A stretch of DNA of 64,000 bases from Parasponia andersonii. Lineage: Eukaryota > Streptophyta > Magnoliopsida > Rosales > Cannabaceae. The position numbers and the translations under genes are program-made. This document shows, piece after piece, positions 24,752 to 36,700 of the stretch. The DNA lies in NCBI GenBank assembly GCA_002914805.1, contig JXTB01000566.1:176971-240970 (forward strand). The letters run 5' to 3'. The notes beneath the pieces were generated by a model. It searched no databases. It saw only the letters and a list, made by a program, of their open reading frames with translations, and was not told where the DNA came from. Every line of letters starts with the position of its first letter. The stretch's first letter is position 1.

Positions 24752-25107
24752 TCCTGGCAATTCGGGCCGGGCTTGGGGTAGGGTCGGGCTGGGCCTGGGT
24801 TTCGCGGCCCGGCCCGGTTTTTTTTTTGGGCCCAAATTCGTCTGGGCCCTTAAATTTTTTTTTAAAAAAAAAAAGATAAAAGGCCCAGAACTCATCTGGA
24901 CCCTTTGTTCGAACGGTAACAAATGTTACCGTTGGATTTATATTATTTTTTTTGTTTAAACTATTTTTTTTAGTTTAAAAACGGGCCGAGTACGGGCCGG
25001 CCCGGCCCGGCCCGTCCTGGTTTTGGCCCGTCAAAAAGTCCGGCAGACCAACGGGCCAGAGCCGGGCCATATTTTATTTTGACCGGGCCGGCCCGGTCAC
25101 CTCCTAA
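24752..25107. mobile_element. hAT-like MITE with GGGCCGGCCCG-rich termini
   Basis: The left end CCTGGCAATTCGGGCCGGGC and the right end (other strand) TTAGGAGGTGACCGGGCCGG form imperfect inverted ends, and both sub-terminal zones are packed with GGCCCGGCCC. This is the usual look of hAT-type elements whose consensus begins like AGGGGTGGCAATTCGGGCC. The AT-rich middle contains a perfect 10-nt palindrome arm pair AACGGTAACA/TGTTACCGTT (24913-24934) with a 2-nt loop. It is the most GC-rich patch in a very AT-rich neighbourhood. Confidence 0.68.
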
Positions 25108-27096
25108 AACCCATGCTTAGCACCACCCATTACTAATACAAATGAGTTCTTCGTCTTTAAATTTACTATTAGAGTTGTGCGGCTCACGTATATTTAGATC
25201 TCTATCATGTTATACTGAGTATGATTAGTGTCCTATATATAACATTGCTCTTAAATTTATATTTGAGTCCACATCTCTCTTAAATAAATATAATGTTAAC
25301 TATCATAAGTGCCTCTTTTAATAGTACTCGCAATTTCTCATCTCCCTCGCTTTTTTATTCAAAGAAAATATTGTTTAGTCTTTCTCACTTGTAAGTTCCC
25401 ATTGTCTCTTCCCATCTCTCGTTGCCCTGTCTATAATTTGGTGGTGATCTGGATACGAATGGACATCACATCGCAAATTGGAAATTTTCTTCTCTTTCTT
25501 TCTTTTTTTTTTTAAAGCAAAAAATATAGACAACAGTTGTGAAAAGAGTTACGAGTGTACACTTTTTTTTTCCCTTTTGAATTAGTGTATGTATATGTCA
25601 TACTGAATTATATATATATAAATAATTATAAAATTCAATACTTTTTTCATATGGAGTTACGCGAGCTGACTTCGAAAAGAATAAAAAAATGGAAGCTGTT
25701 ATGTATATAAGTAGAGCTGTAGGATTAATATGTACCTATGCGTGTACATATGTCATATTGAATATAACAAATCAATTAGTCAGTATTATTCTTCCCCAAC
25801 GTCTGGGTGAGTTGTTTATAGAAACCAAAAGGGGCAAACAAAGAATTATTGACTTTGCTTAATAGAAGTACCTCTTTCAAGGGAAAAAAAGAAAAGAAAA
25901 GAAAATAAAGGAAAGGAAAGAAAATTAGGTGGACTTTGAAGTGGATGTAATACAGTAATAGAAGTACTAGGCTGGTGAAAACAAAATAAGAGGTATATAT
26001 ACAGTATGCTGTTTTGTGGGTTTTGTTCACCTCAAATCGTTGATGGCAAAATTAACCTAATCTCTACAAAAGTTAGTTAGGAAAGAGAGGTAATTACATA
26101 TTATCGTGTAGTTAAGTACTCAATTTTAATATTATATTCTATTCAATTTCATTATTCAACATACTTAAGACAACAAAAATTAAACATAGCTAGAAATACT
26201 AATACTAGAGCTCTCATCTTGAGACTTTATGCTCTCTTATAATCTCTCGTATAGTGAAAAAATTGCCATAAATATAAACTCTTCTTTTGGGAATGAACCA
26301 CTTAAATTCATGTTTTTCCCATTATTTACTATAATTTTACCATTATTGACAATCGAATTCCGATTGAAGACTCATCAACCACTATTTCATATACATTGAG
26401 TTAGACGATCATTACTATTATTTTTCCCGTTAAAATAATTTAAAATCCCTATTTGAGATTTTTTTTTTTCCATTTTATAAATAAGCCATTTCTCATGAAA
26501 TTATGAAATTCAAGTATTTAATTCGAACTAGGATTTTTTTTTTTGGCGCACAAACTAGTTGAGGTTCTTTTGCACAGAATTGCTGACTAAGAACTAAGCA
26601 TTCTCATGAGTCATATTGGTTAGTATTAAATATAATTGTTAGGTGCATGCCTGATAGGTGATTATAGCAGCTATAGTAGACCGATTAAACTCAATAAATT
26701 AACAAGTCATCCAATTATTTAACAAACATAATCTAGTTTTCATGTACAATAATTAAGTAGATACGCTAGGTACAATTCTAATAATTGCCCATACGTATTA
26801 TTCCGTTAATTCAATTAATTAATTATGTTTATGAAATTTTGATTGTTGTTGATTTGTAACTGGTTGTTGATGAAGATGACAAGTACTACACGTTCATTGT
26901 CAAAACTAAGATCAGGTAATCATCAAATATACTATTGATATACCTCAAGTACCAACGGTTCTTTTTAATGTTTTATTCAATATTTGATGAGCTGTCTTTA
27001 AAATGGGATTTGATTAATTTATTATACTCATTTTGTTTTTAGAACTAACTGATTGGACTTTGCGGTAGAACAAGTAACCCTGATCAAAACTGCAAT
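25108..27096. other. AT-rich intergenic DNA, nothing recognised
   Basis: No gene, RNA or element ends could be supported. It holds poly-T and GAAAA-rich tracts (for example 25885-25922) and short spurious ORFs only. Confidence 0.5.
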
Positions 27097-29323
27097 TGTC
27101 ACGATCGAAAATCTAAGGTCGTGATTTTTAGTAATTTTATATGAAAATAGAAATACACAGTGATTTTTTAAAAATTCTAAAAAATTAAATACTTAAAATT
27201 TCAAATTTTAGTACTCACAAATAAGTAAAATTCAAATTAAGGAAACCCTTTTTTACTATAGTTTTTTCAAAAAAGTTTAGAGGAGTTCCAATTAATTTAT
27301 TTAGAAACTTTGTGATAAATCTTAAAATTTAGATAAAAAAGGTTTGGTTTTAAACTTTAGGCCCAATATTCTAAAATAATTTGCATAAAATCATTTATGA
27401 TTCTAAGTACTCAAATATATAGTATTGTTGTCCTCGTACATTCACTTAGTAAGAACATTAAACTTGGCAAAATATTTGAAGATAATTAAACATGATATGA
27501 TCACTTATCAAGAAATAAGAATAAACCAAACAACTTATTTAGCCACCATGATAATTATCATAAATAATTTAACACCTAAAATTGGGAGGAAGTAAGGGGT
27601 GAGCATTTACATGCTCAATAGAAATCCAATTATTTTTTTAAATGGATGCAATTTTATCAAGCTTGTATAGTTAATATCTTTTTCAAAATCCATTTATAAA
27701 CTAAGTTTATGAAATAATTGATATCTAGAATAATTACATATTCAATAAACAAAACCAGAATCACAAGATTGTATAAATCATAAATTAACCCGTCCCATGA
27801 GCTTATATTCTCTCATCACAAACCAGAGTAACTCGTATTATATGTACTAAGTACTTTCTACCTGATACCTATCCCATAAAATCAGAGGGATACCCATGTA
27901 TCTATACCTATCGAACTGGAGAGATATCTGAATACTTATGCCTAATGAGATGGGGAAAATCAGAAAATCCTGTGTGGGTTTACGGGCTCTCACAGAGAGC
28001 GAAGATACTGGCCGCCTACTAAATATTGCGACGCCTAAGATGTATTTCATATATGATTTTATAGTATGTACAACATGTAACAAGATAAATAATAACTACG
28101 CAAAACATAACCAAACCATGCTTTAAAATTCCACTTGAAATCATTTTAGAATTTACTGTACAATGGGCAATAAATTCGTTAATCACCCCAAAATTACGAT
28201 TTTATAAATATATATAGAAATTACACAATCTAATTCCAGAATAATCCAAGATTTCCCAGTAGTGTATCAAAATATCATTTTATTTACGATTTTTCATAAA
28301 ATAGTCATAATACATAATTTAAATTAAAGCATGTATAAAACTAGGTAATTGAACTTCTACCTTAATCGAGTATCCAAATAGCATTACGATGCTATGGAGG
28401 ATGTCTAGCGTCGTTTGGAAAGTTGGGCGTCTTTTTCGAACCTTAGATCAATAAGTTTGAAAATTCTATTTTCAATTGGAGCTTTAGATCGTGAAATAGA
28501 GTTCATCATTAAATTTAGAGCACCCAAAAATGCCAGATTAGACATATAACTTGACCGATTCGGATTCGGGTGAAACCCGAGCCCACGACATGTAAATCGA
28601 AACAAATTTGAGCCGTCAGATTTAGATTTCCATATCCATCACCAAACACAATCAATATGTATATCAAAATTCTTATTTTAATGAGTACATCATAAATATT
28701 AGCTTTATTTGACGATCTAACGGTCAGATTAAAAATATTTTATACAAAACTAAAATAATTCAAAATTCTTAAAGATGGAAAAATTCAATACGGACAATAT
28801 TGAGTCAAGATATATGTACCATTGGAAAGTTCATGAAGAGACAAATCGTAATTGACTGGTTTCACGGCGAAACATAGCTGGAATCAACGCTAGCATAGGA
28901 AAACAACTCGCAATTTTCACGCGTCACTGGCGACGATGCATGCATTTTCAAGTGGCGGAAATGGCGGCACGAGGTTCGTTTGGAGTTAGGCTTCTATTTT
29001 CAGCTGATGGCGACACTCAACAATGCCGGAAATGGCTTTGTCTGAGATTGGCCAATTTTTCGGTGATTTTGCTAGAAATCACATAGAGAGAGAGAAGGGG
29101 AGAGGAAAGAGAAACTAAGGGAGATGTAATGAGCTAGCCATGTGGCTCCTTAAAGGGTAGTACAATTTTCGTAAGTCCTTTTTTTCAAATTTTGTTTCAA
29201 TTTCGTCTTTTCAAATATTTTCATATTTTTGCCCAAATTCGAATTTAATTTTAATTTTTAAATTTTTTAATATAAATTAGATCAAAATACTAAAATACTC
29301 TTCCAAAATTAAGGGGTTTCACA
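27097..29323 (-). mobile_element. Gypsy-type LTR, copy A (about 2.2 kb, probable solo LTR)
   Basis: On the minus strand it begins TGTGAAACCCCTTAATTTTG (at 29323) and ends TTTTCGATCGTGACA (at 27097), i.e. TG...CA. It is homologous along its length to the forward copy at 30589-34400 and partly to the inverted copy at 38431-39930. Shared landmarks include a GAGCAT(G)TAAATGCTCAC palindrome, the phrase matching TAAACCCAYRYRGG, and GTTATATGTCTAATCT. No gag-pol remnant lies on either side, so it is probably a solo LTR. A 5-bp target duplication was not found (GCAAT against ACGGC), so the ends may be off or diverged. Confidence 0.7.
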
Positions 29324-30588
29324 ACGGCTTCACTAAAAATTACAAATTTTAAAAACTTTTAGGATATGGTAAACAACAGTTTTGATTGTTCCGTTCTGCA
29401 TTTTCTTCACTTGTGTGTCTAAAAGAAAAAAATAACTTTGACATAAAATTGACGTGCATATGCCGGTAAGTCAGGCGCTTACACATTAGTTAATGTCCAA
29501 TTTGAAGTACTTAGGACATCGGTTTGCAGCCAACTTCCAAAGTCACAATAAAGTTGAAAAGAAAGTCAGACTTAAAAAAAATTGTGAAGGAAAACAATAA
29601 AAATAAAATAATTAAATTTTTGCATGTGTGGCATGTTCATAAAAAATAATCTTTTGCATAGCCAACCAATTTGTAACATTCATAAACTCCATGAATTTAA
29701 AAACTACAATCAAATTTTCAAAGAAAATTACACATATCAACATACACCACCTTAGTCTCATAAAGGTTTTAGGTATCCAAAGCCAAAATATTATTTCATT
29801 TGAAAACTCAAATAAAATACTCTCCTAAGTCTCTAATACTAAGAGCTTCTAATACTTAGGAAACCAAATCAAAACCAACTGCATTAAGTGCTAAATTGTC
29901 TAATTGAGACAAATAAAGCAAAATTGAGATGAACGAAGCAAAGCTAACCCAACTTGGCCTACGCAACCGAGGAATAAAACATTTATTAAACATTAGGGCC
30001 TGAGCAATCCAATAAACACCAAAAACCATGCATAATATACAAGTCATATAGTGAAAAGCTTATAAAAATAAGAAAGTTCGAATAACAAACATACAAGGTC
30101 ACAATAACAAGGCCTCACCAAAGTTTTAAATCAAGATTCCAAATTCTAATATTTCACCAAATAAGGTTCGATTCCCAATACTGATAACCATGTTGCACTC
30201 TCCATGAAACTTATAACAGGGGAACTACACATTAGACCTTTAAATCATATACTTCAAAAATTTGTATAAGCACCACATTGAACCATACCAAAGATTTAAG
30301 TTTCTAAACTTATTACAAAACATTTTCACAAACTTTCCTTAAAATCTTGTATTTAATTCCAAGTCAACTTGTAAATCAATTTGCGAAAGTATTCTTAAGG
30401 TTCAAAATCAAGTACTAAGTAGAAGTCTGAGAATGTTCAGTAAAGGTAACTAAGTTCAAAACTTGAAAAAATACCTGTGAACTTTAGTTTAAAAGAAAAA
30501 CAACTTGGCCAAAGAGATTTTTCAAATCAGCACTAGCAAATGTAGAGAAAGATTTATTAGTATCACAAATAAATTTAGTATAACCGAA
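29324..30588. other. Gap between LTR copies A and C, nothing recognised
   Basis: AT-rich sequence without a supported gene. The part next to copy A (about 29370-29402) is imperfectly complementary to the sequence just left of copy A (about 27061-27095), which could be the two ends of an older element into which the LTR inserted. Confidence 0.45.
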
Positions 30589-33500
30589 TGTTGAAACTTT
30601 ATTGGAGAAAGTATTAAATTATAATTTTGGGGGGACTAGTTTGAAAGAGATTTAAAATTTTGGAAACTAATGTGTAACTCTTAAAAATTGCACAGTCCCC
30701 ATTAAAATAGGGTCATGTGACCCTATCACTTCTCTCTCTCTCTCTCTCTCTCTCTCTGTTCCTTCGCTCCCCCCAATGCTTTCTCTCTCTCACTCTCGGC
30801 TGAGGACTAGGAGGAGCGCTGCCTCGCCTCCAACCATCATTCGGCTAAGCAGACCACCGACGAGTCTTCCCCAAGCCACCGCGAGCCTGCCGCTGACCTC
30901 CAGGAGCTGCTGGAGTTGATGCCGTAGCCGGAGAAGGAGGAGAAGTCGCGAAGGAGTTTCGTTACCAGTGACAATTCTGGCCACCGTTTGACCTCTAATC
31001 GGGCTCGTTGGGTTCGTCTTGTCGCAAGAATCGTCAAGATATATATATATATATATCTTCTCCATATTGCCTGAATCAAAAGTTGTTATTTTTGGATATT
31101 TTTTGAGCTTGAGTTTGACTTTTTAATATGACTGTTGGATCGTGGTTTTGTTGTCATTTTTAGATTGTACTTGGAAAATGCAAAAGTTCGATATATATAT
31201 TGCCTATATTTAGTGACAAGCACAAAAATCGAAATCGAACGGCTAAAATTTGCCTTGATTTATGTGACATCGGTCTAGTATGGGCACGGACCCGAATTGA
31301 ATAAGTTATGTGTCTAACCTAGTTATTTTAGGTGCTAGGAATTCAATGAAGAGGTCTATTTGTAGATTTGAAGCTACGTTGAGAAGTTAGTTTTTCACAA
31401 GAGGATGATCAAGGGCTTGGAATTAATTCTTGACCCTCCGGGCGATCGTCCAATGATACTTAAGGATTCAATAGCATGGTATCACTATTCTTGTGAGGTA
31501 GGGATTCAGTTATCTTCGTTTTATACCTTTTTCGAATCAAACTAATTTTCTGCAACATATGAGAATAAATGTAATTTTGAGTTATTTGAATATATGTGGT
31601 GGAATGTGATTGCATGATATCTACTATATTGTTTTGGGAATTTTCTGAGTGCAGGTTATTTTTAGGTATATCAAAAATAGGATCATTAAGCTGCCCGTTT
31701 TGTTGGAATAATGCCCTATAAAGCAGTTTCTTATTTAGACATTATAAACAATATTTATTGAATTATTTAGTATCTATTTGTTATTAATAAATTCCATGTT
31801 ATGAATTTCTATTTCATTTATGTCCCATTGATATACATGTGATGTGTATGTTTATCTTATACAAATATCTAAAAGATTTCAAGACATGAAATGAGTAATA
31901 AAGAATTATTCGTATGATGAGTTCATATGTGGGAGACATTATATTCTTTATTTCATTATGTCTAAATTAAATTGTTCGCATTTTATATATTGAAGATGAA
32001 ATACTTTACTATGCCATAGAATGTAGTGTTGTCTATTTAATTAATGAAGTCTCTGATTATCGAAGTGAGTATTCGGATAGAAATATTAATGTGTTATAAG
32101 AAGGTTATAATAGCATCGAGCAAGACCTAGTGAATTAGAATTTGAGGATAATTGCCGTAACTCAAATTTCTAATTTTACTATTCTAGCACTATTGAAGAA
32201 GACCTTAATCCTAGTGATTAACGAACTTACTTTCATATGTTTTATCTTTTTGAGTTACTAAAGGATTAGTTCCGATTTATGGTTCGAACTTCGGTACCTT
32301 GGAAAATAAGGTATATAAAATGTGTAGAACGTTTTTTCATGATAGACACCATGCATATGATGTCACTTTGAGTTTTTTCAAGTACTTAGATAATATAAAC
32401 CAGGGCCTCGGTATTCACTATGTGAATTTAATTGTGTTGGTATAAGCAGACACAAATACTATAGTCAACTATTATCCATTAAATGAAAAATAGCAACTCA
32501 ACGGTAAATATGTACTAGAGGGGTAATACAGTAATTTCACCCTACTATTATGGCATTGCATTGGGGGTATGTCTACAGGTATAATATATGCTAAATGCAT
32601 CAAGCTAATTAATTATTAATAAGCTTCACAGAAAAATAAATGATATTTAGTCCAAGAGTTTAATATTGGGCCTATAGTGGTGTGCCCCAATATTAATGGA
32701 CAAGGCCCAATTATAGTTAAGAGTTAATTATAATGTTGAGTATATGGTCTATTGGAACTTGAGCTTTATGGATCCATTTGGTCCCTTATCTAGCTCAAAT
32801 TAAAGCCCAATAGTTATTTGATGATCAATTGAGCCCAACAAGCTCAATAAGCCCATTAGGGTTTATTAATCTCTCTATAGTTAAGAGAAAAGTTCTCTAA
32901 CAACCATATACAAGTGTTACACGTGAAACACTCCCTGGAGAAGAGAGTGTCACATGTATAACAGAGAGAGAGAGAGCAGAGAAAATCGGCCACCACTAAG
33001 GATTCATTGTCCTTGGTGTTTCGGCCATCCCGGAGAAATCAGTTCGAAGAGATTGTCTTCTTGTTAATCTGCGGATTTCTTTGTTAGGAATTAAGAAGGT
33101 GACCACTCACCGGATCAATCAAATAGCTTTTGAGAGTAGACGGGAAGACAAGAAGGTTGTGGAGTGAATCTGGGTATTGTTCTTGTCTAGATCAAGAGTT
33201 AATTTATATTAGATCACGATCCGAAACGTTTTGTAAAAAGAAAAATTTTAAATGACCAATTCCGCTGCATTTCTTGATTTTACAAAACTATGGTGTTCTT
33301 GAAAATGATTTTATGAAAATATTTTCCAGAAATTTATTCCAACTAACACCAGCATGTTTTTCTATAAAAACCTAATATGCATATTTTATTGAAAATCAGA
33401 ACACGATTATTTTCACACTTCAGTTCTATATTTCAAATGTCATAGAATCATACATGAGCACTATGTTAGCATCGTGAGTTTATAGTGTGGCGTTGCGTAC

Positions 33501-33783
33501 TCCACTGTCGGTGTAGAGTTTGTAAACCCTGCATGGGGTTTTGTTATTTCTGATTATTTTCCCATTTGACAGGCGTGGATAATTTGGTTGCCCCTCTAGG
33601 TTTGGTAGACGACACATGTGTATCCTCTGCGGGTATGGGCTTAGGTGTCAGGCAGGCTATTGGGTACACTTAGTGCCATCATCTTTGGTTTCCACAGATG
33701 AGAAAATGTGAGCTCATAGGTATGAGTTGATTTGTGTCACGTGCATCTGAATTGAATAGTTTTAATTATACTATTTTATTTAT

Positions 33784-33819
<36 letters not shown>

Positions 33820-34400
33820 GGATTTCCGGTTTTAGATCATTATATATGTATGTATTGGATTTAAACTAATTTTGCAGGAACTTTCCACCACTAAAATATT
33901 TTCGATCGAGGTAACTGTTTTTCCTACTGAGCATTTTATGCTCACTCCCTTCCTTTGGTAGTGTCCAGTTCGATCTTGGTGATCAAGAGGAGTAAAAGGC
34001 TATCTTGATTGTAGTTTGTTATTTTGGTAATGCTCCAAGTATGTTACTGTAGTGTTAGGACTATTTGAGTTTTGTATTAGTATTGGATTAAGATTATTAC
34101 ATTCTATTTTTGTCTATAAACTCATGTATGCCATTATGGTGTTTGATTTTGACGTGAATGATGATAATGCTTGGACTTATATTTGATTTACATTTGTCGG
34201 CATTTATTTGATCTATGTTTAATAGTGTATACGAACTGTACGGGAGATTCACAGGATGAAATTCCAAATATTTTATTTAAATAAACTGTTTTATAAAACT
34301 ATAACTTTTTAGACCATTTTCAAATAAATCAAAGAATTTTTCATCTTTGTGAAATTTTCCTTCTGCCACTCATCCGGAATCCGGAATTTGGGTTGTGACA
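30589..34400 (+). mobile_element. Gypsy-type LTR, copy C, forward, interrupted by a nested element
   Basis: It begins TGTTGAAACTTTATTGGAG and ends CCGGAATTTGGGTTGTGACA, the latter a very typical Gypsy LTR 3' end. Order and landmarks follow copy A reverse-complemented: a GC-rich patch near 30780-31030, AAGTTATGTGTCTAACCTAG at about 31302, the cassette TAAACCCTGCATGGGG at about 33523, and TACTGAGCATTTTATGCTCA at about 33925. Removing the insert 31701-33348 leaves about 2.16 kb, close to the 2.23 kb of copy A. It holds a (CT)n tract (30729-30758), an (AT)n tract (31039-31055) and a (CA)n(TA)n tract (33784-33819). No internal coding region. Confidence 0.7.
31701..33348 (+). mobile_element. Copia-like LTR (about 1.65 kb) nested in LTR copy C
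   Basis: It starts TGTTGGAATAATGCCC and ends TTTATTCCAACTAACA, short inverted termini of TG...CA form typical of Copia LTRs. Homology of the flanking LTR to copy A stops and resumes at these points. Inside are many lines of AT-rich text, an ACACGTGAAACACTC / GAGTGTCACATGT inverted pair (about 32920-32956) and no protein remnant. The flanking 5-mers (CGTTT, CCAGC) do not match, so exact ends are uncertain. Confidence 0.6.
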
Positions 34401-34951
34401 TAAACAAACATTTAAGAGAACACTCAGGTTCGCACCCAACATCATTAATACTATTTATAGAACTGGTTATACATAAAAACAAATAGTTGTACTAGTTATA
34501 CACTAGTATATCGAATAACCTCGGTAGTTTTCCGTCCATATTTAAGCACACTAACCAGGTGTTCTAAGGAAATAAATACTTAATTATGTAAGAGAAGACA
34601 ATAACTCCTTCCAGGTACAACGCGAAACCAATAATATTTCCTTTTACAGAATCCCTTAATTACCGATACACGATGCTTTAGTAAATAGTCTACTACACAA
34701 GTAGCATGCATGAAACATTTTTTCCGAAGAGGAACTTCTTCGAGGGATTCTAGCATCAAAAGAATGTTAAAAGTCAGAACAACGTACCGTACAAAGACAT
34801 AAATATTGGTATTTGAGTGAAGATTTATTAATTCAACTGATATATATCTTATTGTCTTGATATTGTAATTTTTGGATTGACCTTGTGGATTTTGGAGATC
34901 TCGAACTATTATTATTTTCTTATCAGAAGCCTTCTAGGGTAGTATAAAAAG

Positions 34952-35540
34952 AGGGTTATTATTAAAAAAAAAGCCTTGGTTTTTTTTTTTTCAGCGAAAA
35001 AAACCTTGAGTGTTTGTAATATCAAATGAAACCTTAAATTTTTTAAATTCTAGCAATAAAAACTTGCATTTCTGATTATGTCAAATAAAACCTTACGATT
35101 TTGAGATCCAAATAATATGAACCCAAAACAAATATTTGATTAACAAATATATAATATGATTAAGAAATGACTTTATATTTTTTATGTGTTCTATACTCAT
35201 GAACTATTTTTAAAAAATTTATTTTAATTAAAAAAGTCAATATTTTCAATATGGAATGACATAGTTTTTCCTCAATTAGGGTGATTATCAATGTAAATAA
35301 CCTCGTATAATCGTGCATGATAGTGTGCACTGAGAAAAAATAAGTCATTTAACATATTTCGTAGGTTAATTTAATTCAATTTTATAATTGAAAGGTTTTA
35401 ATATTTGATATAACTTAAAACTCAAGGTTTTTTTTTAATTAAAATTAAATAAAGACAAGTTTTTTTATATATATAATCAAAAATCTATTTTTTTCTAAAA
35501 TTAATTAAAAACTCCGGGTTTTTTTTTCGATAATAACCCT
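34952..35540. mobile_element. MITE of about 590 bp with AGGGTTATTAT termini
   Basis: The left end is AGGGTTATTATTAAAAAAAA and the right end on the opposite strand is AGGGTTATTATCGAAAAAAA; the inverted similarity continues inwards with CCTTGG/CCCGGAG and with AAACCTTGAGT against TCAAGGTTTT. Internal text repeats the theme CAAATGAAACCTTA and CAAATAAAACCTTA. No ORF. A 9-bp Mutator-type duplication was looked for but the flanks differ. Confidence 0.72.
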
Positions 35541-36175
35541 ATATAATGATTTTATCGTTTGTGGAAGTGATATTGTAAATTTAATGAGTATTCATAAATT
35601 AAAAAAAATGTAAAACATATTTAGGAAAGCTCGCAAATAGTTGAATTTGCTTAGGTCTAAGTGACAACCATGGAACTATACTATATGTACTTACTGTGAT
35701 TTGCTAAAAATTACAGATTTTGTACAGATAATCGTTAAAAATTAGTCTAGATAATTAAACCATGAAAAAAAAATATGAAATATGAATTGATAATATAAGA
35801 TATTAATTGATAACTTGATCAAGATAAAACCTATATTTTTAAAATTAATAACTAAAAATCCCTCCATAACAATGAAAAAATTCATTTGGACATATATCAG
35901 TAATTTAAAAAAAAAAATAGATATTCTCTAATTTGTTGCCATTTAATCAATATCGTGATTTGAATATACACAGAAAAGGCATATACATATACCTGAATGT
36001 TCAAAGAAGATGAAGACAATGACAATGCAAGTCAATAAATAAAGTGCTCTACAATTTATTGTCATTTAATCTCAACTCAAAATGTATACAAGGTGTTTAA
36101 GTTTGAACAATTGGCAGGGCATGCGACTTGTAGTTCATTTAAATAGATTCACTTAATATCTTAGAAATTAACGTG
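35541..36175. other. AT-rich intergenic DNA, nothing recognised
   Basis: No gene or element ends supported; mainly A/T runs. Confidence 0.5.
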
Positions 36176-36330
36176 CGCACTTGAGCTAGCTCAGTGGATT
36201 AGGTGGGATGGGGTGAAAATTGAGTAATAGGTTGGGAGTTCAACTCTTAGAATGCGTGAATTATATTTTTGTAATTTGTAATAAGTGGAGATCATCAGTT
36301 AAGTTCTACTTTTTAAACAAACAATATATT
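36176..36330 (+). mobile_element. SINE-like tRNA-derived element
   Basis: It contains a perfect polymerase III A box, TAGCTCAGTGG (36187-36197), and, 38 nt further, a B-box-like GAGTTCAACTC (36236-36246) inside GGTTGGGAGTTCAACTCTTAG. These are the spacing and order of a tRNA-derived SINE head. The following 80 nt lack tRNA structure and run into a T-rich tail (TACTTTTTAAACA). It is not a functional tRNA: no acceptor stem closes around the boxes. Confidence 0.6.
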
Positions 36331-36530
36331 AGAAATTAACATATATTGAAACTAAATAATAACAACTATTAGTCACTGAGTTTTTTTTTTTCCCCGTTTT
36401 AATTGATCTTTCAAAGGACATTGTGGGAAAAAATTACTTTTAGGAGTCATTGCTAAATTGCATAATTAAATTACAAAGAACTTTACGGGTGTAACGCACT
36501 ATCTATTTTTCACTTGCTTATATGATGAAT

Positions 36531-36700
36531 AATGCTATGAGGTACTAGTAGTACCCAGCATCATAATGATGTGCTAGTCTGCCAATCATAATTATAATTC
36601 AAGTGAGATTTATGTGGGATCTAATTTATTAATTAAATTATATAATGATAGACAGATATGTCATTGTGGTATTGGGCACCACTGATTCCCTATAGCATTG
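36531..36700. mobile_element. Small MITE (about 170 bp) with AATGCTAT termini
   Basis: The left end AATGCTATGAGGTACTAGTA and the reverse-complemented right end AATGCTATAGGGAATCAGTG are similar over about 27 nt, extending into GTACCCA/GTGCCCA. The interior is AT-rich without coding content. Confidence 0.65.

Noticed and set aside
30790..31079. Overlapping minus-strand ORFs in a GC-rich patch
   Set aside because: They lie in the GC-rich 5' part of LTR copy C, start in an AT microsatellite (Tyr/Ile repeats) and match no protein family I know.
36176..36330. A true tRNA gene
   Set aside because: A and B boxes are present but acceptor and anticodon stems do not form; it is better explained as a SINE-like derivative.
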